51,068 bases of DNA from Candidatus Buchananbacteria bacterium (GCA_030650095.1 JAUSEE010000044.1:1-51068); one strand, 5' to 3'; positions 42,289 to 50,471 are shown, counted from the stretch's first letter. The notes: generated by a model from the letters alone, not told the origin. Program-made: numbers and translations.

Positions 42289-42666
42289 ATGAGTATCAGC
42301 AGTGAAGCCATGGAAACCTTGAAGAAACAAATAATAATGTGTATTGCTCGGTGGCCTAAAATTAAGGAAGTTCGAGATCCCAGCCGGTTTGAGGAATTGG
42401 ACTATGTTCATTGTCAACAAGAAAAACTTTTACTTGAAGAACTATTGCTGACCGAAGAGAAGCGGAAACTGCTGAACCGCATAGTTGAGGCGCTCGTCAA
42501 CATTATCAATAAAGAGGGCGTAAGGGGTGGCAGCTGTTTCCTCGAAGTAGCGGAATATCGCAAGCGGATCAATTCTGCCGAGAACATGCAAGCGATAATC
42601 GAGATCGACGAGGAGATGGGAGACTTTTTCAACAAGATAGGATTGAACGATGGCAACAGAGGTTAA
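42289..42666 (+). CDS. Helical orphan protein 1
   Basis: 125 residues, soluble, charged and largely helical, with no recognised domain. I chose ATG 42289 with aaaggga upstream; an in-frame TTG at 42250 would extend it by 13 residues and lacks a site. Its middle, EELLLTEEKRKLLNRIVEAL, resembles the next protein, so the two may be distant paralogues. Codons are GC-richer than in the neighbours. Confidence 0.6.
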   Translation: MSISSEAMETLKKQIIMCIARWPKIKEVRDPSRFEELDYVHCQQEKLLLEELLLTEEKRKLLNRIVEALVNIINKEGVRGGSCFLEVAEYRKRINSAENMQAIIEIDEEMGDFFNKIGLNDGNRG

Positions 42667-42690
42667 GCCAAAAAAAGAAAGGAAAGAAAA

Positions 42691-43035
42691 ATGATTGCTA
42701 AGTTAAAGCTCGATGATCTAAAGGAAAAAATGCGCAGATTGGGAACGATTTCATCAGATGATCCTCCCAGTATTAATGCCGTTGAGCATTGGAAGATTTT
42801 AAATGAATTGAAAGAAGAAATTGAGTTGCGATTGTTGATCTATGAAAAGTGTCGATTACTGACTCACATTATTAATTGGATAAAAGATTGTGAAAAAAAT
42901 CTTAATTCAATCGGAAAACATTATTATTCAAGAATGGCATTAGATATCAATGTGGCAACATCAATGGGACAACTGGACAAGATTGAAAAGGATTGGGACG
43001 AGTCTCAGCGTCGGCAACCACAATTTGAAGACTAA
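42691..43035 (+). CDS. Helical orphan protein 2
   Basis: 114 residues, soluble and helical. EEIELRLLIYEKCRLLTHII aligns by eye with the matching helix of protein 1, and both end with a short acidic helix. Shine-Dalgarno aaagga is just upstream. It is the second gene of the unit and is followed by a terminator. Confidence 0.6.
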   Translation: MIAKLKLDDLKEKMRRLGTISSDDPPSINAVEHWKILNELKEEIELRLLIYEKCRLLTHIINWIKDCEKNLNSIGKHYYSRMALDINVATSMGQLDKIEKDWDESQRRQPQFED

Positions 43036-43056
43036 ATATCAATACGTTGCACATTA

Positions 43057-43084
43057 CGCTCAGCCAATCGGCCGGGCGTTTTTT
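43057..43084 (+). terminator. Terminator after the helical orphan pair
   Basis: Stem cgctcagcc/ggccgggcg with one mismatch and one G-U pair, an aatc loop and six T. Confidence 0.8.
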
Positions 43085-43141
43085 AATTCCCTTCAAATAC
43101 CATATGTGTTAACCCCTAAGTTTCCTCACTTTTCTTTATTT

Positions 43142-43240
43142 GTCATTGCGAGGAGTCCGCTTTTTAGCGGACGACGCGGCAATCTTATGGGGTTAATACA
43201 CGAGATTGCTTCGTTCGCTTGAGGGCTCCCTCGCAATGAC
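43142..43240. repeat. GTCATTGCGAG inverted repeat, copy 2
   Basis: Starts gtcattgcgag, ends ctcgcaatgac, and has an internal hairpin agtccgc/gcggac plus the inner gagattgcttcg segment. At 99 nt it is the longest copy. It lies between a terminator and a convergent gene. Confidence 0.88.
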
Positions 43241-43280
43241 AGAGAAGACGGTGGGCAAATAAAACTTTAATTGCAAAATT

Positions 43281-43306
43281 AAAAAGAGCTTAAAAAAGCT
43301 CTTTTT
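43281..43306. terminator. Terminator before the convergent minus-strand orphan
   Basis: Perfect 10-bp stem aaaaagagct/agctcttttt, reading as a terminator on both strands. It lies 8 nt past the orphan stop. Confidence 0.85.
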
Positions 43307-43313
43307 GCATTGA

Positions 43314-43655
43314 CTATTGCAATGTTTCTAATTTTTTATCAACAATAAGAATGCCGCGCCATAATCTGATTAAATAAACAGGCCAAAACAGCAAAAATAT
43401 TAGCATATCATCCTCGTCCTCAATCAAATAAATAGCATCATTCATTTTCTTTATGGCTTTTAGCTCCCAGCGATGCAAATATGATTCTTTTAGGACAGTC
43501 TCGGAACTTCTTCTCCAATAATCAAGGATACTGGATTCCGCTTCTAATATTACTTGGGCTAAAATACCTAAGAAAATATAAGCCAGTATAGAAAACAAAC
43601 AAAACAAACAAATTAAAAAGAGCATTAAAACAAGGAGCCAAACAGGTATGAACAT
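43314..43655 (-). CDS. Orphan membrane protein
   Basis: 113 residues with a long N-terminal hydrophobic stretch (about 4-35, one or two helices), a charged middle that could face the cytoplasm, and a second hydrophobic segment near 85-100. aggggag lies upstream of the start. No family recognised. Confidence 0.6.
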   Translation of the reverse strand: MFIPVWLLVLMLFLICLFCLFSILAYIFLGILAQVILEAESSILDYWRRSSETVLKESYLHRWELKAIKKMNDAIYLIEDEDDMLIFLLFWPVYLIRLWRGILIVDKKLETLQ

Positions 43656-43709
43656 CTTCTAATCTCCCCTTTGGTTGGAGTTGTTACAACGGTCTTGAGT
43701 AGCCGAGTT

Positions 43710-43738
43710 ATTTTAGGCAAAATAAAAAGTAAAGTCAA
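43710..43738 (-). promoter_or_regulatory. Promoter of the 43314-43655 orphan
   Basis: Minus-strand TTGACT (43738-43733), 17-nt spacer, TAAAAT (43715-43710). Confidence 0.8.
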
Positions 43739-43747
43739 ATTAAAAAA

Positions 43748-43966
43748 TTAAAAATAAGCTAATATCCCCAAGGTGGCATGAATGAGGGCAAAAGCAATGG
43801 CTGTTTTAGCCAAGCGAAAGTGCCAAACTAAAGGTATTCTCAACTTGCCCTTGTAAATGCCATAGCCCACGCTGGCGGTGGCAATAAAAAGCAAAAAAGT
43901 TATTATGCCTAGGTACATCATCACCGGTTTGCCGAAAATAAGATAATAACTTATATTTCTTAGCAT
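43748..43966 (-). CDS. Two-helix membrane protein paired with a cupredoxin
   Basis: 72 residues from the ATG at 43966, 1 nt after the cupredoxin stop. Two membrane segments (about 14-35 and 52-70) with histidines in VWHFRLAK and FALIHATLG, on either end of the second helix. The histidines could bind haem or copper, but that is a guess from context. A TTG overlapping the cupredoxin gene would add five residues. Confidence 0.6.
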   Translation of the reverse strand: MLRNISYYLIFGKPVMMYLGIITFLLFIATASVGYGIYKGKLRIPLVWHFRLAKTAIAFALIHATLGILAYF

Positions 43967-43967
43967 A

Positions 43968-44462
43968 TTACTCTGTGACAATAATTTGCGCTGTCATACT
44001 GGGGTGAGGACTGCAGTGATAATTGAAAGTGCCTACAGCATTGAAAGTCATTCTATAAGTATCACCCTTGTCTAATGTACTGGAAGAAAAATTAACGGCC
44101 GAGCCCGGATCAGAAGTGACAGTATGCCCCACCGGGTCTTGATTGGTCCAAATAATAGTATCCCCTTTTTTAATAGTTATAATTTTAGGGTTAAAAGCAA
44201 AGCCGGACAAGGTTACATTAATATTTTTTGGCTTGGCAACATTGGTATTTACAGCTGTATTAGTGTTTACATTTACAGAAGTATTGACATTAACATTTGT
44301 CTTCTTATTAGTGTTTTGATCAGCACTATTTTGATTAGTATTTTGGTTAATGTTTTCATTCTCACTGGTTGGCACAGTATAAGTAGCCGGGGCTTTATAG
44401 GAGCAACTGTTTAAAAGCAGCGGCAAAACAATCAAAGATAAGAAATATATCCGTTTGTTCAT
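43968..44462 (-). CDS. Plastocyanin-like blue-copper lipoprotein
   Basis: Predicted lipid-anchored electron-transfer or copper-binding protein. 164 residues: signal peptide with lipobox LNSC (C20), an Asn/Thr-rich flexible linker (about 33-80, many NVNTN-type units), and a cupredoxin domain from about 81. All four type-1 copper ligands are visible: H113, C150, H153 and M156. The stop is 1 nt before the membrane-protein ATG, so the two are coupled. Its redox partner is unknown, which is notable in a genome type usually lacking respiratory chains. Confidence 0.88.
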   Translation of the reverse strand: MNKRIYFLSLIVLPLLLNSCSYKAPATYTVPTSENENINQNTNQNSADQNTNKKTNVNVNTSVNVNTNTAVNTNVAKPKNINVTLSGFAFNPKIITIKKGDTIIWTNQDPVGHTVTSDPGSAVNFSSSTLDKGDTYRMTFNAVGTFNYHCSPHPSMTAQIIVTE

Positions 44463-44474
44463 ATTTTTAGTGAA

Positions 44475-44765
44475 TTATTTTTTACGCTTAGTTTTTTTAC
44501 TTTTTGTTTCCCTAAAATGAGAAGCTAATTTGCCAATTCCTTCAATTATGGGCGGCAGATAGTTAGCCGTGGTTTCAACTTTTTTCTTGACGATTTCCAG
44601 TATCTGATCAATCAGGTCCAGTTTTTTTCTGGCGCTTTTTGTCATTTTTTTAAAATCGCGCAGAATGAGAGCGATATAAATACAGCTCCAGCCGATAGCT
44701 AAGCCGATAAACAAAACTACAAAAGCTATTGACAGGCGAAGCAGGTCTTGTGATGTTTCAAGCAT
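44475..44765 (-). CDS. Membrane protein with coiled-coil-like tail
   Basis: 96 residues: one membrane helix (about 10-34), then an amphipathic helical stretch and a lysine-rich end (SKKTKRKK). The layout resembles small DUF948-type proteins, without proof. It lies 12 nt upstream of the cupredoxin gene and is probably cotranscribed. Confidence 0.6.
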   Translation of the reverse strand: MLETSQDLLRLSIAFVVLFIGLAIGWSCIYIALILRDFKKMTKSARKKLDLIDQILEIVKKKVETTANYLPPIIEGIGKLASHFRETKSKKTKRKK

Positions 44766-44835
44766 GGGAGTGAGTTAGTTTATAAAGTTAAAAATTAATT
44801 GTTAATTTTTTACAATTTTTTATTTTTAATAAGAA

Positions 44836-45186
44836 TTATAAAAGTATTTTTGCTAAAACAATCATTAGTATAAAAAAACATACTCCTATAAGGTAGATAA
44901 TATAAGTTAATATTTTGCTTAGTCTACCCTCTTTTACATTTCTTGGTTGAATAGTTTTATCCATCTTTTCATAATCTGTTTTGTATTGTTTGTTTATATC
45001 AAATAAAATTGGTATTCCTATTATTAACATCGAGATCCCAATTAGTGTCTTAAAAGAAAAAATAGCTTTTATTCCTGTTTCATTAAAATCTAAAAATATG
45101 GTTGTTATAAGAATTAAATTAAAAAGAATTACGAACGACATAAATAATAATTTTGAATTAATGTAATATTCTTTGTTTAATTTCAT
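44836..45186 (-). CDS. Orphan membrane protein
   Basis: 116 residues with three membrane segments (about 12-31, 40-60 and 92-113) and a charged cytoplasmic loop. Very AT-rich codons. No family recognised. It lies just downstream of pheT. Confidence 0.55.
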   Translation of the reverse strand: MKLNKEYYINSKLLFMSFVILFNLILITTIFLDFNETGIKAIFSFKTLIGISMLIIGIPILFDINKQYKTDYEKMDKTIQPRNVKEGRLSKILTYIIYLIGVCFFILMIVLAKILL

Positions 45187-45209
45187 TTTAGTTTATTTAT
45201 GATTTATAA

Positions 45210-47570
45210 TTATCTAATACTTATATTATATTCTTTTTTCAATTTCTCAACAACTTTGTTGTGAATTTTTTGCGCTTCCGCCAGTTCCAAAGTCTTATTG
45301 TCATCGCGGTAGTTTATCCTAATCGCCAAAGCTTTTTTGCCCTTGGGAATATTCTGGTCTTGGTAAACAGACAAGAATAGAACTTGTTTTATGAGATCGT
45401 TTATATTTTTTATAAAGCCGACTACTTCATCATATAAAATATTCTCGGCTATTTCCATGGAAATATCCAAATCAATGGCCGGGAACTTGGCTATGGGCTT
45501 ATAGGTAGGGCTGTCTTTGGCTGATTTTAAGAGCTTAGCAAAATCAATTTCTACCAGAGCCGGGCTTTTTTTGATATTGAAAAGCTGGAGCGTTTCCCTG
45601 TTGATGGTGCCGATGATTCCTATTTTATTGTCACCGATTATAATTTCGGCTGATTCATTTTTCTGCCAATATGGCAATTCTTGGGAGAGCGGCTTAAGAG
45701 CGAAGTCTTCTATATTAAGCTTTTGCAAAACGACAGTTAAAGCGCCTTTGACATCAAAGAAAGCTTTGTCTGTCGAATCCTCGGCTCTGGCCAGGCATAA
45801 ATCAGTTTTTTCATTTGGCAGATTGTTCTCGTTATTTAGATATGATTTGCTTAGTTCGAATATTTTTAAATCTTTAACCATTCTTTCATTTTCTTTGACG
45901 GATTGAAGCAGGCCCGGCACAAGCGATATTCTCATGTATTCGAAATCACCGCTAAGAGGGTTGGCGATTTTAAGATGATCTTCTATTTTAAGAGCTGAAT
46001 TTTTAATCAGCCTTTCGGAAATAAAAGAATAGTTTATGTTTTCGCTATAACCCAGGCCGACTAAAACATCTTTGGTTTTATCTTCCCAAAAAAATTCTGG
46101 CTTGGATTCGCCCTCGGGCAATTCGCTGGCCATTAGTTTGGCCGGCAACTTATGGTAGCCGTAGACTCTGGCTATTTCTTCTATTAAATCATGAGGACCG
46201 TCAATGTCGTTGTCTCTCCAGTAAGGCACTTCTACTTTTAAAGCCGTGGTGCCGGAGACATTAAAGCCCAATCTTTCTAAAATTGATTTTATTTCTGCTT
46301 GCTTTATTTCCAAACCCAAGACTCTCTCAACTTCTTTTGACGACAAATCTATCTTTTTGGTTTTACTGGAATAATTGGCACAGTCAAATAATTTTGAGGC
46401 CACTTGGCCGCTGGCTAGTTCGGCTACCAGTTCTATGGCTCTCAAAATGGCTGGCGTGGTATTTTCCGGAGCCAATCCCTTTTCAAACAAATTAGAGCTG
46501 TCAGAATGAAGATTCAAGGCCCTGGCTGTCCGCCTAACAGAGAGCTGATCAAAATTGGCCGATTCCAAAACAATGGTTTTGGTTGTGATGGTGGCGGCTG
46601 ATAATTCTCCGCCCATGATTCCGGCCACAGCTACCGGATTTTTGCCGTCGGCTATCACCAGAGAATTTTCCACTAATTCATAATTTTTGCCGTCCAAGGC
46701 CAGAAGAGTTTCGCCTTTTTTAGATTTTCTAACTATGATTTCCTGATTTTGTAGTTTATCAAAATCAAACACATGCATCGGCTGGCCGAATTCCAAAAGT
46801 ATGTAATTGGTTATATCAACCAGATTGTTTATCGGTCTTAGTCCGGCTGACAAAAGCCTGGCCTGCAGCCACAAGGGCGATGATTCCACCTTAACACTGG
46901 TCATAACAATAGCCCGATAGCGCGGGCAGAGTTTGGGCTCTTTAACGGAAACGGCTAATTTTATTTCTTGGCCTATTTTTAGATTCGGCTTGGATTCATG
47001 ATAAGTGTATTTGGCATCTACTATGGCGGCCGCTTCTCTGGCTAAGCCGATTATATTCATGGCATCAGGCCTGTTGGAAGTGACTTCGATGTCAAAAATG
47101 CTGTCTTCCAGATTCATTACTTTTTCCAGTAGCAGGCCGACTTTGGTGTAACTGGGTAAAATAAAAATGCCGCTGTGGTCTTCGCCAAGGCCCAGTTCTT
47201 TTTGGCTGCACATCATGCCCTCGCTTTCCACACCCCTAAGAACAGCTTTTTTTACTTCATTGCCCGAAACTTCACCGCCCACCAAAACCACCGGCACTTT
47301 TTGGCCGGCTTGGATATTGGACGCCCCACAAACAATATTAAGCGGTTTTTTCTCGCCCACGGACACTTGGCAGACTTGCAACTTATCAGCTTGGGGATGC
47401 TTGTCTATTTTAATAATTTCACCTACCACAACTTTTTTAAAAGTCGGCTTCAGCTCGTGGATAAAATCAATAGTTGGCCCGCTGACAGTTAGTTTTTTGG
47501 CAAAATCTCTGGCGCTGTCTTTAGTAGCCACATATTCTTTGAGCCAGTTGTAGGAAATGTTTAAGTTCAT
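45210..47570 (-). CDS. pheT: Phenylalanyl-tRNA synthetase beta subunit
   Basis: 786 residues, the usual bacterial length. The N-terminal tRNA-binding domain has VVVGEIIKIDKHPQADKLQVC. The B3/B4 editing region holds RCTA-like cores. The B5 domain and the C-terminal anticodon-binding FDX-ACB domain (PAIDLDISMEIAENI, near 700) complete it. Its partner pheS is 1 kb upstream rather than adjacent, because two orphan genes lie between them. The first 33 nt are duplicated at the start of one of these orphans. Confidence 0.97.
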   Translation of the reverse strand: MNLNISYNWLKEYVATKDSARDFAKKLTVSGPTIDFIHELKPTFKKVVVGEIIKIDKHPQADKLQVCQVSVGEKKPLNIVCGASNIQAGQKVPVVLVGGEVSGNEVKKAVLRGVESEGMMCSQKELGLGEDHSGIFILPSYTKVGLLLEKVMNLEDSIFDIEVTSNRPDAMNIIGLAREAAAIVDAKYTYHESKPNLKIGQEIKLAVSVKEPKLCPRYRAIVMTSVKVESSPLWLQARLLSAGLRPINNLVDITNYILLEFGQPMHVFDFDKLQNQEIIVRKSKKGETLLALDGKNYELVENSLVIADGKNPVAVAGIMGGELSAATITTKTIVLESANFDQLSVRRTARALNLHSDSSNLFEKGLAPENTTPAILRAIELVAELASGQVASKLFDCANYSSKTKKIDLSSKEVERVLGLEIKQAEIKSILERLGFNVSGTTALKVEVPYWRDNDIDGPHDLIEEIARVYGYHKLPAKLMASELPEGESKPEFFWEDKTKDVLVGLGYSENINYSFISERLIKNSALKIEDHLKIANPLSGDFEYMRISLVPGLLQSVKENERMVKDLKIFELSKSYLNNENNLPNEKTDLCLARAEDSTDKAFFDVKGALTVVLQKLNIEDFALKPLSQELPYWQKNESAEIIIGDNKIGIIGTINRETLQLFNIKKSPALVEIDFAKLLKSAKDSPTYKPIAKFPAIDLDISMEIAENILYDEVVGFIKNINDLIKQVLFLSVYQDQNIPKGKKALAIRINYRDDNKTLELAEAQKIHNKVVEKLKKEYNISIR
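47538..47570 (-). repeat. pheT 5'-end copy of a 33-nt direct repeat
   Basis: Encodes MNLNISYNWLK. It matches 48019-48051 at 29 of 33 positions. Three of the four differences are silent or Leu-to-Leu, and one changes Ile to Thr. Confidence 0.85.
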
Positions 47571-47634
47571 TGATTAGTAACTAGTAATTAGTAAAAGGTA
47601 GTGGTTAATTTAAAACTACTGATTCAATCCTAAA

Positions 47635-48051
47635 TCATTCTACCATTCGTTTTCTTTGGAAAGAAATCTTATCTATCAATAAGAAAACAATGTAAAAAAA
47701 TACAAAATAAACGATAAAATTAAATATTAAATTATAAAATTTAAAATAAACACCTATATTAACCTCGGAGTATGAAAAGGGAAATCCAGAGACCGCATTC
47801 CTGCCATCAAGGCACATAGATTCAGGGTATTTAAGTTTCATCAGCTCATTCTCATTCTTTTTTTCGATATCAATTTCCTCTTGAATTCTTACTCCAAGAA
47901 TCGTTGTATAAATTTCTCCGTTACAACTGTCAATAACTGATTTAAATCCTAAACCCAAAATGATCCAAAAAAGAATACTTAAAACAATTGCTAATTTCAA
48001 TAGATTTTTATTTTTAAATTTTAACCAGTTGTAGGAAGTGTTTAGGTTCAT
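47635..48051 (-). CDS. Orphan membrane protein beginning with a duplicated pheT start
   Basis: 138 residues. The first eleven, MNLNTSYNWLK, are almost the N-terminus of PheT; the rest (two membrane segments at about 18-38 and 105-128 with a soluble loop between) is unrelated. The DNA match is 29 of 33 nt, so this is a true duplication. The orphan may have gained its start codon by recombination with the pheT 5' end. Its native start is unknown, and it could be a non-functional insertion. Cysteines 43 and about 81 may face outside. Confidence 0.55.
   Translation of the reverse strand: MNLNTSYNWLKFKNKNLLKLAIVLSILFWIILGLGFKSVIDSCNGEIYTTILGVRIQEEIDIEKKNENELMKLKYPESMCLDGRNAVSGFPFSYSEVNIGVYFKFYNLIFNFIVYFVFFYIVFLLIDKISFQRKRMVE
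48019..48051 (-). repeat. Second copy of the pheT 5'-end repeat
   Basis: Start of the orphan at 47635-48051. With the copy at 47538-47570 it brackets a segment of about 480 nt as a direct repeat. Confidence 0.85.
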
Positions 48052-48067
48052 AAAACAAATCTGGATG

Positions 48068-48514
48068 CTATTTATTTAGAAATTGTTTTTTGCAATAAGT
48101 TTTGCCATTTTCTGCTGTTATCTTATCACACATTTTAATATCGTCATTCACAATTGCTTGATGCAAAATATTTACATTCGTACAGTTATTTTTTCCAGTT
48201 TCATCCCTAATTTGGTCACAAGCAGATTGTGACTTATTAGTAATGCCAATATCAAAAAAGCAAAGATCAAGATCTTTTTCGTCATTAATTAGATGACATA
48301 TATTTACATCGTTTTTTGCAACAGCAATGATTTCTATACAGGAATGTTCAACCTTAATATTAAATATTTTTAAGCAATAATTTTCATTATTTTTTTCTGC
48401 TGCATTTCCAAAAATATAAACATCTCTAATGTAGATAAAGAAAAAAATACCAAGAAATAATAATATTGCAACTATTATGCCAATGATCACCAATAAAATT
48501 TTCTTTTTTGCCAT
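48068..48514 (-). CDS. Membrane-anchored cysteine-rich orphan
   Basis: 148 residues: one N-terminal membrane helix (about 5-29), then an outside domain with regularly spaced cysteine pairs (CLKIF...C, ICHLI...LCF, ACDQI...NC, MCDKI...YC). Each unit of about 25-30 residues looks like a repeat of a small disulfide-bonded helix pair, a pattern I associate with CPR surface proteins. Function unknown. Lies between pheS and pheT. Confidence 0.6.
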   Translation of the reverse strand: MAKKKILLVIIGIIVAILLFLGIFFFIYIRDVYIFGNAAEKNNENYCLKIFNIKVEHSCIEIIAVAKNDVNICHLINDEKDLDLCFFDIGITNKSQSACDQIRDETGKNNCTNVNILHQAIVNDDIKMCDKITAENGKTYCKKQFLNK

Positions 48515-48559
48515 ATTAATTACGAATTATTAATAGAGTCAATATTTTAGGACGATAAA

Positions 48560-49594
48560 TCAAAACTGATTGATAACCCTTAAATCATTCTTATATAAAA
48601 GTCTAATATCATCAATATTCAATCCTGATTTCATCATATAGCATCTCTCCACTCCCCAACCGAAAGCAAATCCGCCGTATACTTTAGGATCAATACCGCC
48701 CGCTTTGAGGACATTGGGATGGACCATACCGGCGCCAGCCAGCTCCAGCCAACCTTCCTTGCATAGTTTGCAGCCCTTGCCATCGCAAACGCCGCAGGAG
48801 ATATCCACTTCAAAACTCGGTTCGGTAAATTGGAAATGGTGCGGCCGCAGCCGTATTTCCCTGTCCGGTCCGAAAAATCTTTTGACAAAATATTCCACCG
48901 TGCCTTTCAAGTGAGTGATATTTATATCCTGATCAACTACCAAACCCTCAAATTGATGAAACATGGGCGAATGCGAGGCGTCTATCTGTCGGCGATAGGT
49001 TTTGGAAATATTCATCATCCTGATTGGCAAAATATTCTTTTCCATTTCTCTGACTTGTCCGGAGGAAGTGTGCGGAGTCAAAATCCTTTGGCCGAATTTC
49101 TTGTTGATAGGCTCTCTATCTATGAAAAAAGTTTCCCATTCATCTCTGGCCGGATGGCCTTGTGGCATATTAAGCGCTTCAAAGCCGTAATAATCCCATT
49201 CAACTTCCGGATATCTTTCCCTTTGAAAGCCGATATGCTCAAAAATAGCCGAGATCTCTCTAATGGCTTGGCTTACCATATGCAGATGGCCGACAGGCTG
49301 TTCCGTGCCCGGCAAGGTGGGATCAAAAAAATTATCTGATTTATTTTTATTTTCCAGTTTGGATTTGGCTGTCGACATTTGTGACAAAAGGAATTCTTTT
49401 ATTTCATTGGCCAATTTGCCTACCAGCGGCATCTTTTCTTTGGGCAGTTCCTTCATTTCTTTCATCAGTAAAGTTAATGAGCCATTTTTTCGTCCCAAAT
49501 ATTTATTGCTTAGAGATTCTAAATCAGCCGAAGATTTTATCTTTTCCAGTTCTTGGGAAAATTCTTTTTTTAACCCTTCTAATTTCTCTTTCAT
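48560..49594 (-). CDS. pheS: Phenylalanyl-tRNA synthetase alpha subunit
   Basis: Catalytic subunit. 344 residues: N-terminal coiled coil (about 1-85), then the class II core. PLVGKLANEIKEFL, HPARDEWETF, RTHTSSGQVR-type motif 2 (here TPHTSSGQVR) and the motif 3 region GFAFGWGVERCYM are present. A cysteine cluster (CGVCDGKGCKLC) near 270 suggests a zinc site found in many PheS proteins. It has its own promoter. pheT lies downstream after two orphans. Confidence 0.97.
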   Translation of the reverse strand: MKEKLEGLKKEFSQELEKIKSSADLESLSNKYLGRKNGSLTLLMKEMKELPKEKMPLVGKLANEIKEFLLSQMSTAKSKLENKNKSDNFFDPTLPGTEQPVGHLHMVSQAIREISAIFEHIGFQRERYPEVEWDYYGFEALNMPQGHPARDEWETFFIDREPINKKFGQRILTPHTSSGQVREMEKNILPIRMMNISKTYRRQIDASHSPMFHQFEGLVVDQDINITHLKGTVEYFVKRFFGPDREIRLRPHHFQFTEPSFEVDISCGVCDGKGCKLCKEGWLELAGAGMVHPNVLKAGGIDPKVYGGFAFGWGVERCYMMKSGLNIDDIRLLYKNDLRVINQF

Positions 49595-49625
49595 TTTATT
49601 GCCACCATGATTTAATAATGTAGCT

Positions 49626-49655
49626 ATTATAGCCCAAAATTTGTCTTTTCGTCAA
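49626..49655 (-). promoter_or_regulatory. Promoter of pheS
   Basis: Minus-strand TTGACG (49655-49650), 18-nt spacer, perfect TATAAT (49631-49626). Leader about 25 nt. Confidence 0.85.
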
Positions 49656-49657
49656 TA

Positions 49658-49682
49658 TAAAAAACCGCCACTGCCGGCGGTT
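49658..49682 (-). terminator. Terminator of the 49700-50080 gene
   Basis: Perfect 7-bp stem aaccgcc/ggcggtt with a 6-nt loop, followed on the minus strand by a T-run that runs into the pheS promoter. Confidence 0.85.
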
Positions 49683-49699
49683 GTGTGAAAGCCAAGTCT

Positions 49700-50080
49700 C
49701 TAAACCCTTTTTTTGTAGCTCAAAAAGAAGAATTCCAAGACCACAATAGCCGCAATTAAAAGCAAGGTGTTCAATATATTGAGCATCTTGAGGCCCTGAA
49801 GAATCAAGAGACTGACAACCAAGAGGGCAAAAAAGAATGATTGGCGAAACGAGGTGCCGACAATGCTGTATTCCATGGAGAATTTATTGAAAATTTTCCT
49901 GAAAGCGAAACTGGCCAGAAAAAATGTTCCTAAAAGAGAAAATAACAAAGTTAAATAAAACAAAGCAAAGCCGAAAAAATCAGCTTCAAAAGGATCTATT
50001 TGAATGATAACGGCTAGCCAAACAATCCAAAATAAGCCGGTGGCCCCGGATACAACCAAAAGCAGTTGCTTTATATTCAT
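49700..50080 (-). CDS. Four-helix membrane protein of unknown function
   Basis: 126 residues with four membrane segments (about 5-26, 38-60, 82-98 and 100-120) and short charged loops. No family recognised. Monocistronic, with a terminator just before the pheS promoter. Confidence 0.65.
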   Translation of the reverse strand: MNIKQLLLVVSGATGLFWIVWLAVIIQIDPFEADFFGFALFYLTLLFSLLGTFFLASFAFRKIFNKFSMEYSIVGTSFRQSFFFALLVVSLLILQGLKMLNILNTLLLIAAIVVLEFFFLSYKKRV

Positions 50081-50230
50081 AAATTATTTTAATTGATTTA
50101 ATAATATTATAACACAAAGATTTATTTTGTGTCTTCTGGTGTAATAAGGGTTACTCTATTAGATAACCTGCTACGTCCTTATGGACGTGGTAATTTATAA
50201 TTCAGTCTCTACTTGTCTGCTGTCTTTTCT

Positions 50231-50308
50231 GTCATTGCGAGTGAGCTCAAGCGAGCGAAGCAATCCCATGTGATATAAACATAAGATTGCTTCGTACCTC
50301 GCAATGAC
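50231..50308. repeat. GTCATTGCGAG inverted repeat, copy 3
   Basis: Starts gtcattgcgag, ends ctcgcaatgac, with inner gcgaagcaatc and gattgcttcg. The 150 nt before it hold two small hairpins (ggtta/taacc and acgtcc/ggacgt near 50151-50190) and no gene. Confidence 0.88.
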
Positions 50309-50329
50309 AAATAAAGAAACTTTCACATA

Positions 50330-50465
50330 AAAAATCCCGTCAGTGAAGACGGGATTTAGAGAAGGGTGAACTGGAATGTTGTGAAACTGTATTGAAGTGT
50401 GAATCTCCAAACTAAGGTTGGAGAAATACAATTTTCAACATGCCAGCATGAAATCCTTCCCTCAA
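50330..50465 (-). ncRNA. Candidate minus-strand small RNA with own promoter and terminator
   Basis: About 135 nt. Downstream of a TATAAT promoter the minus strand folds into one long interrupted hairpin. GAAGG pairs with CCTTC, then CTGG with CCAG, ATGTTG with CAACAT and AAATTGTATT with AATACAGTTT. The tip hairpin is CTCCAA/TTGGAG (50405-50423). The 3' arm carries an 11-nt bulge. It ends in a perfect terminator, aaatcccgtc/gacgggattt with six T (50329-50357). No open frame of note lies inside. A 6S-like regulator is one option, but no family signature was confirmed. Confidence 0.6.
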
Positions 50466-50471
50466 TGAAAA

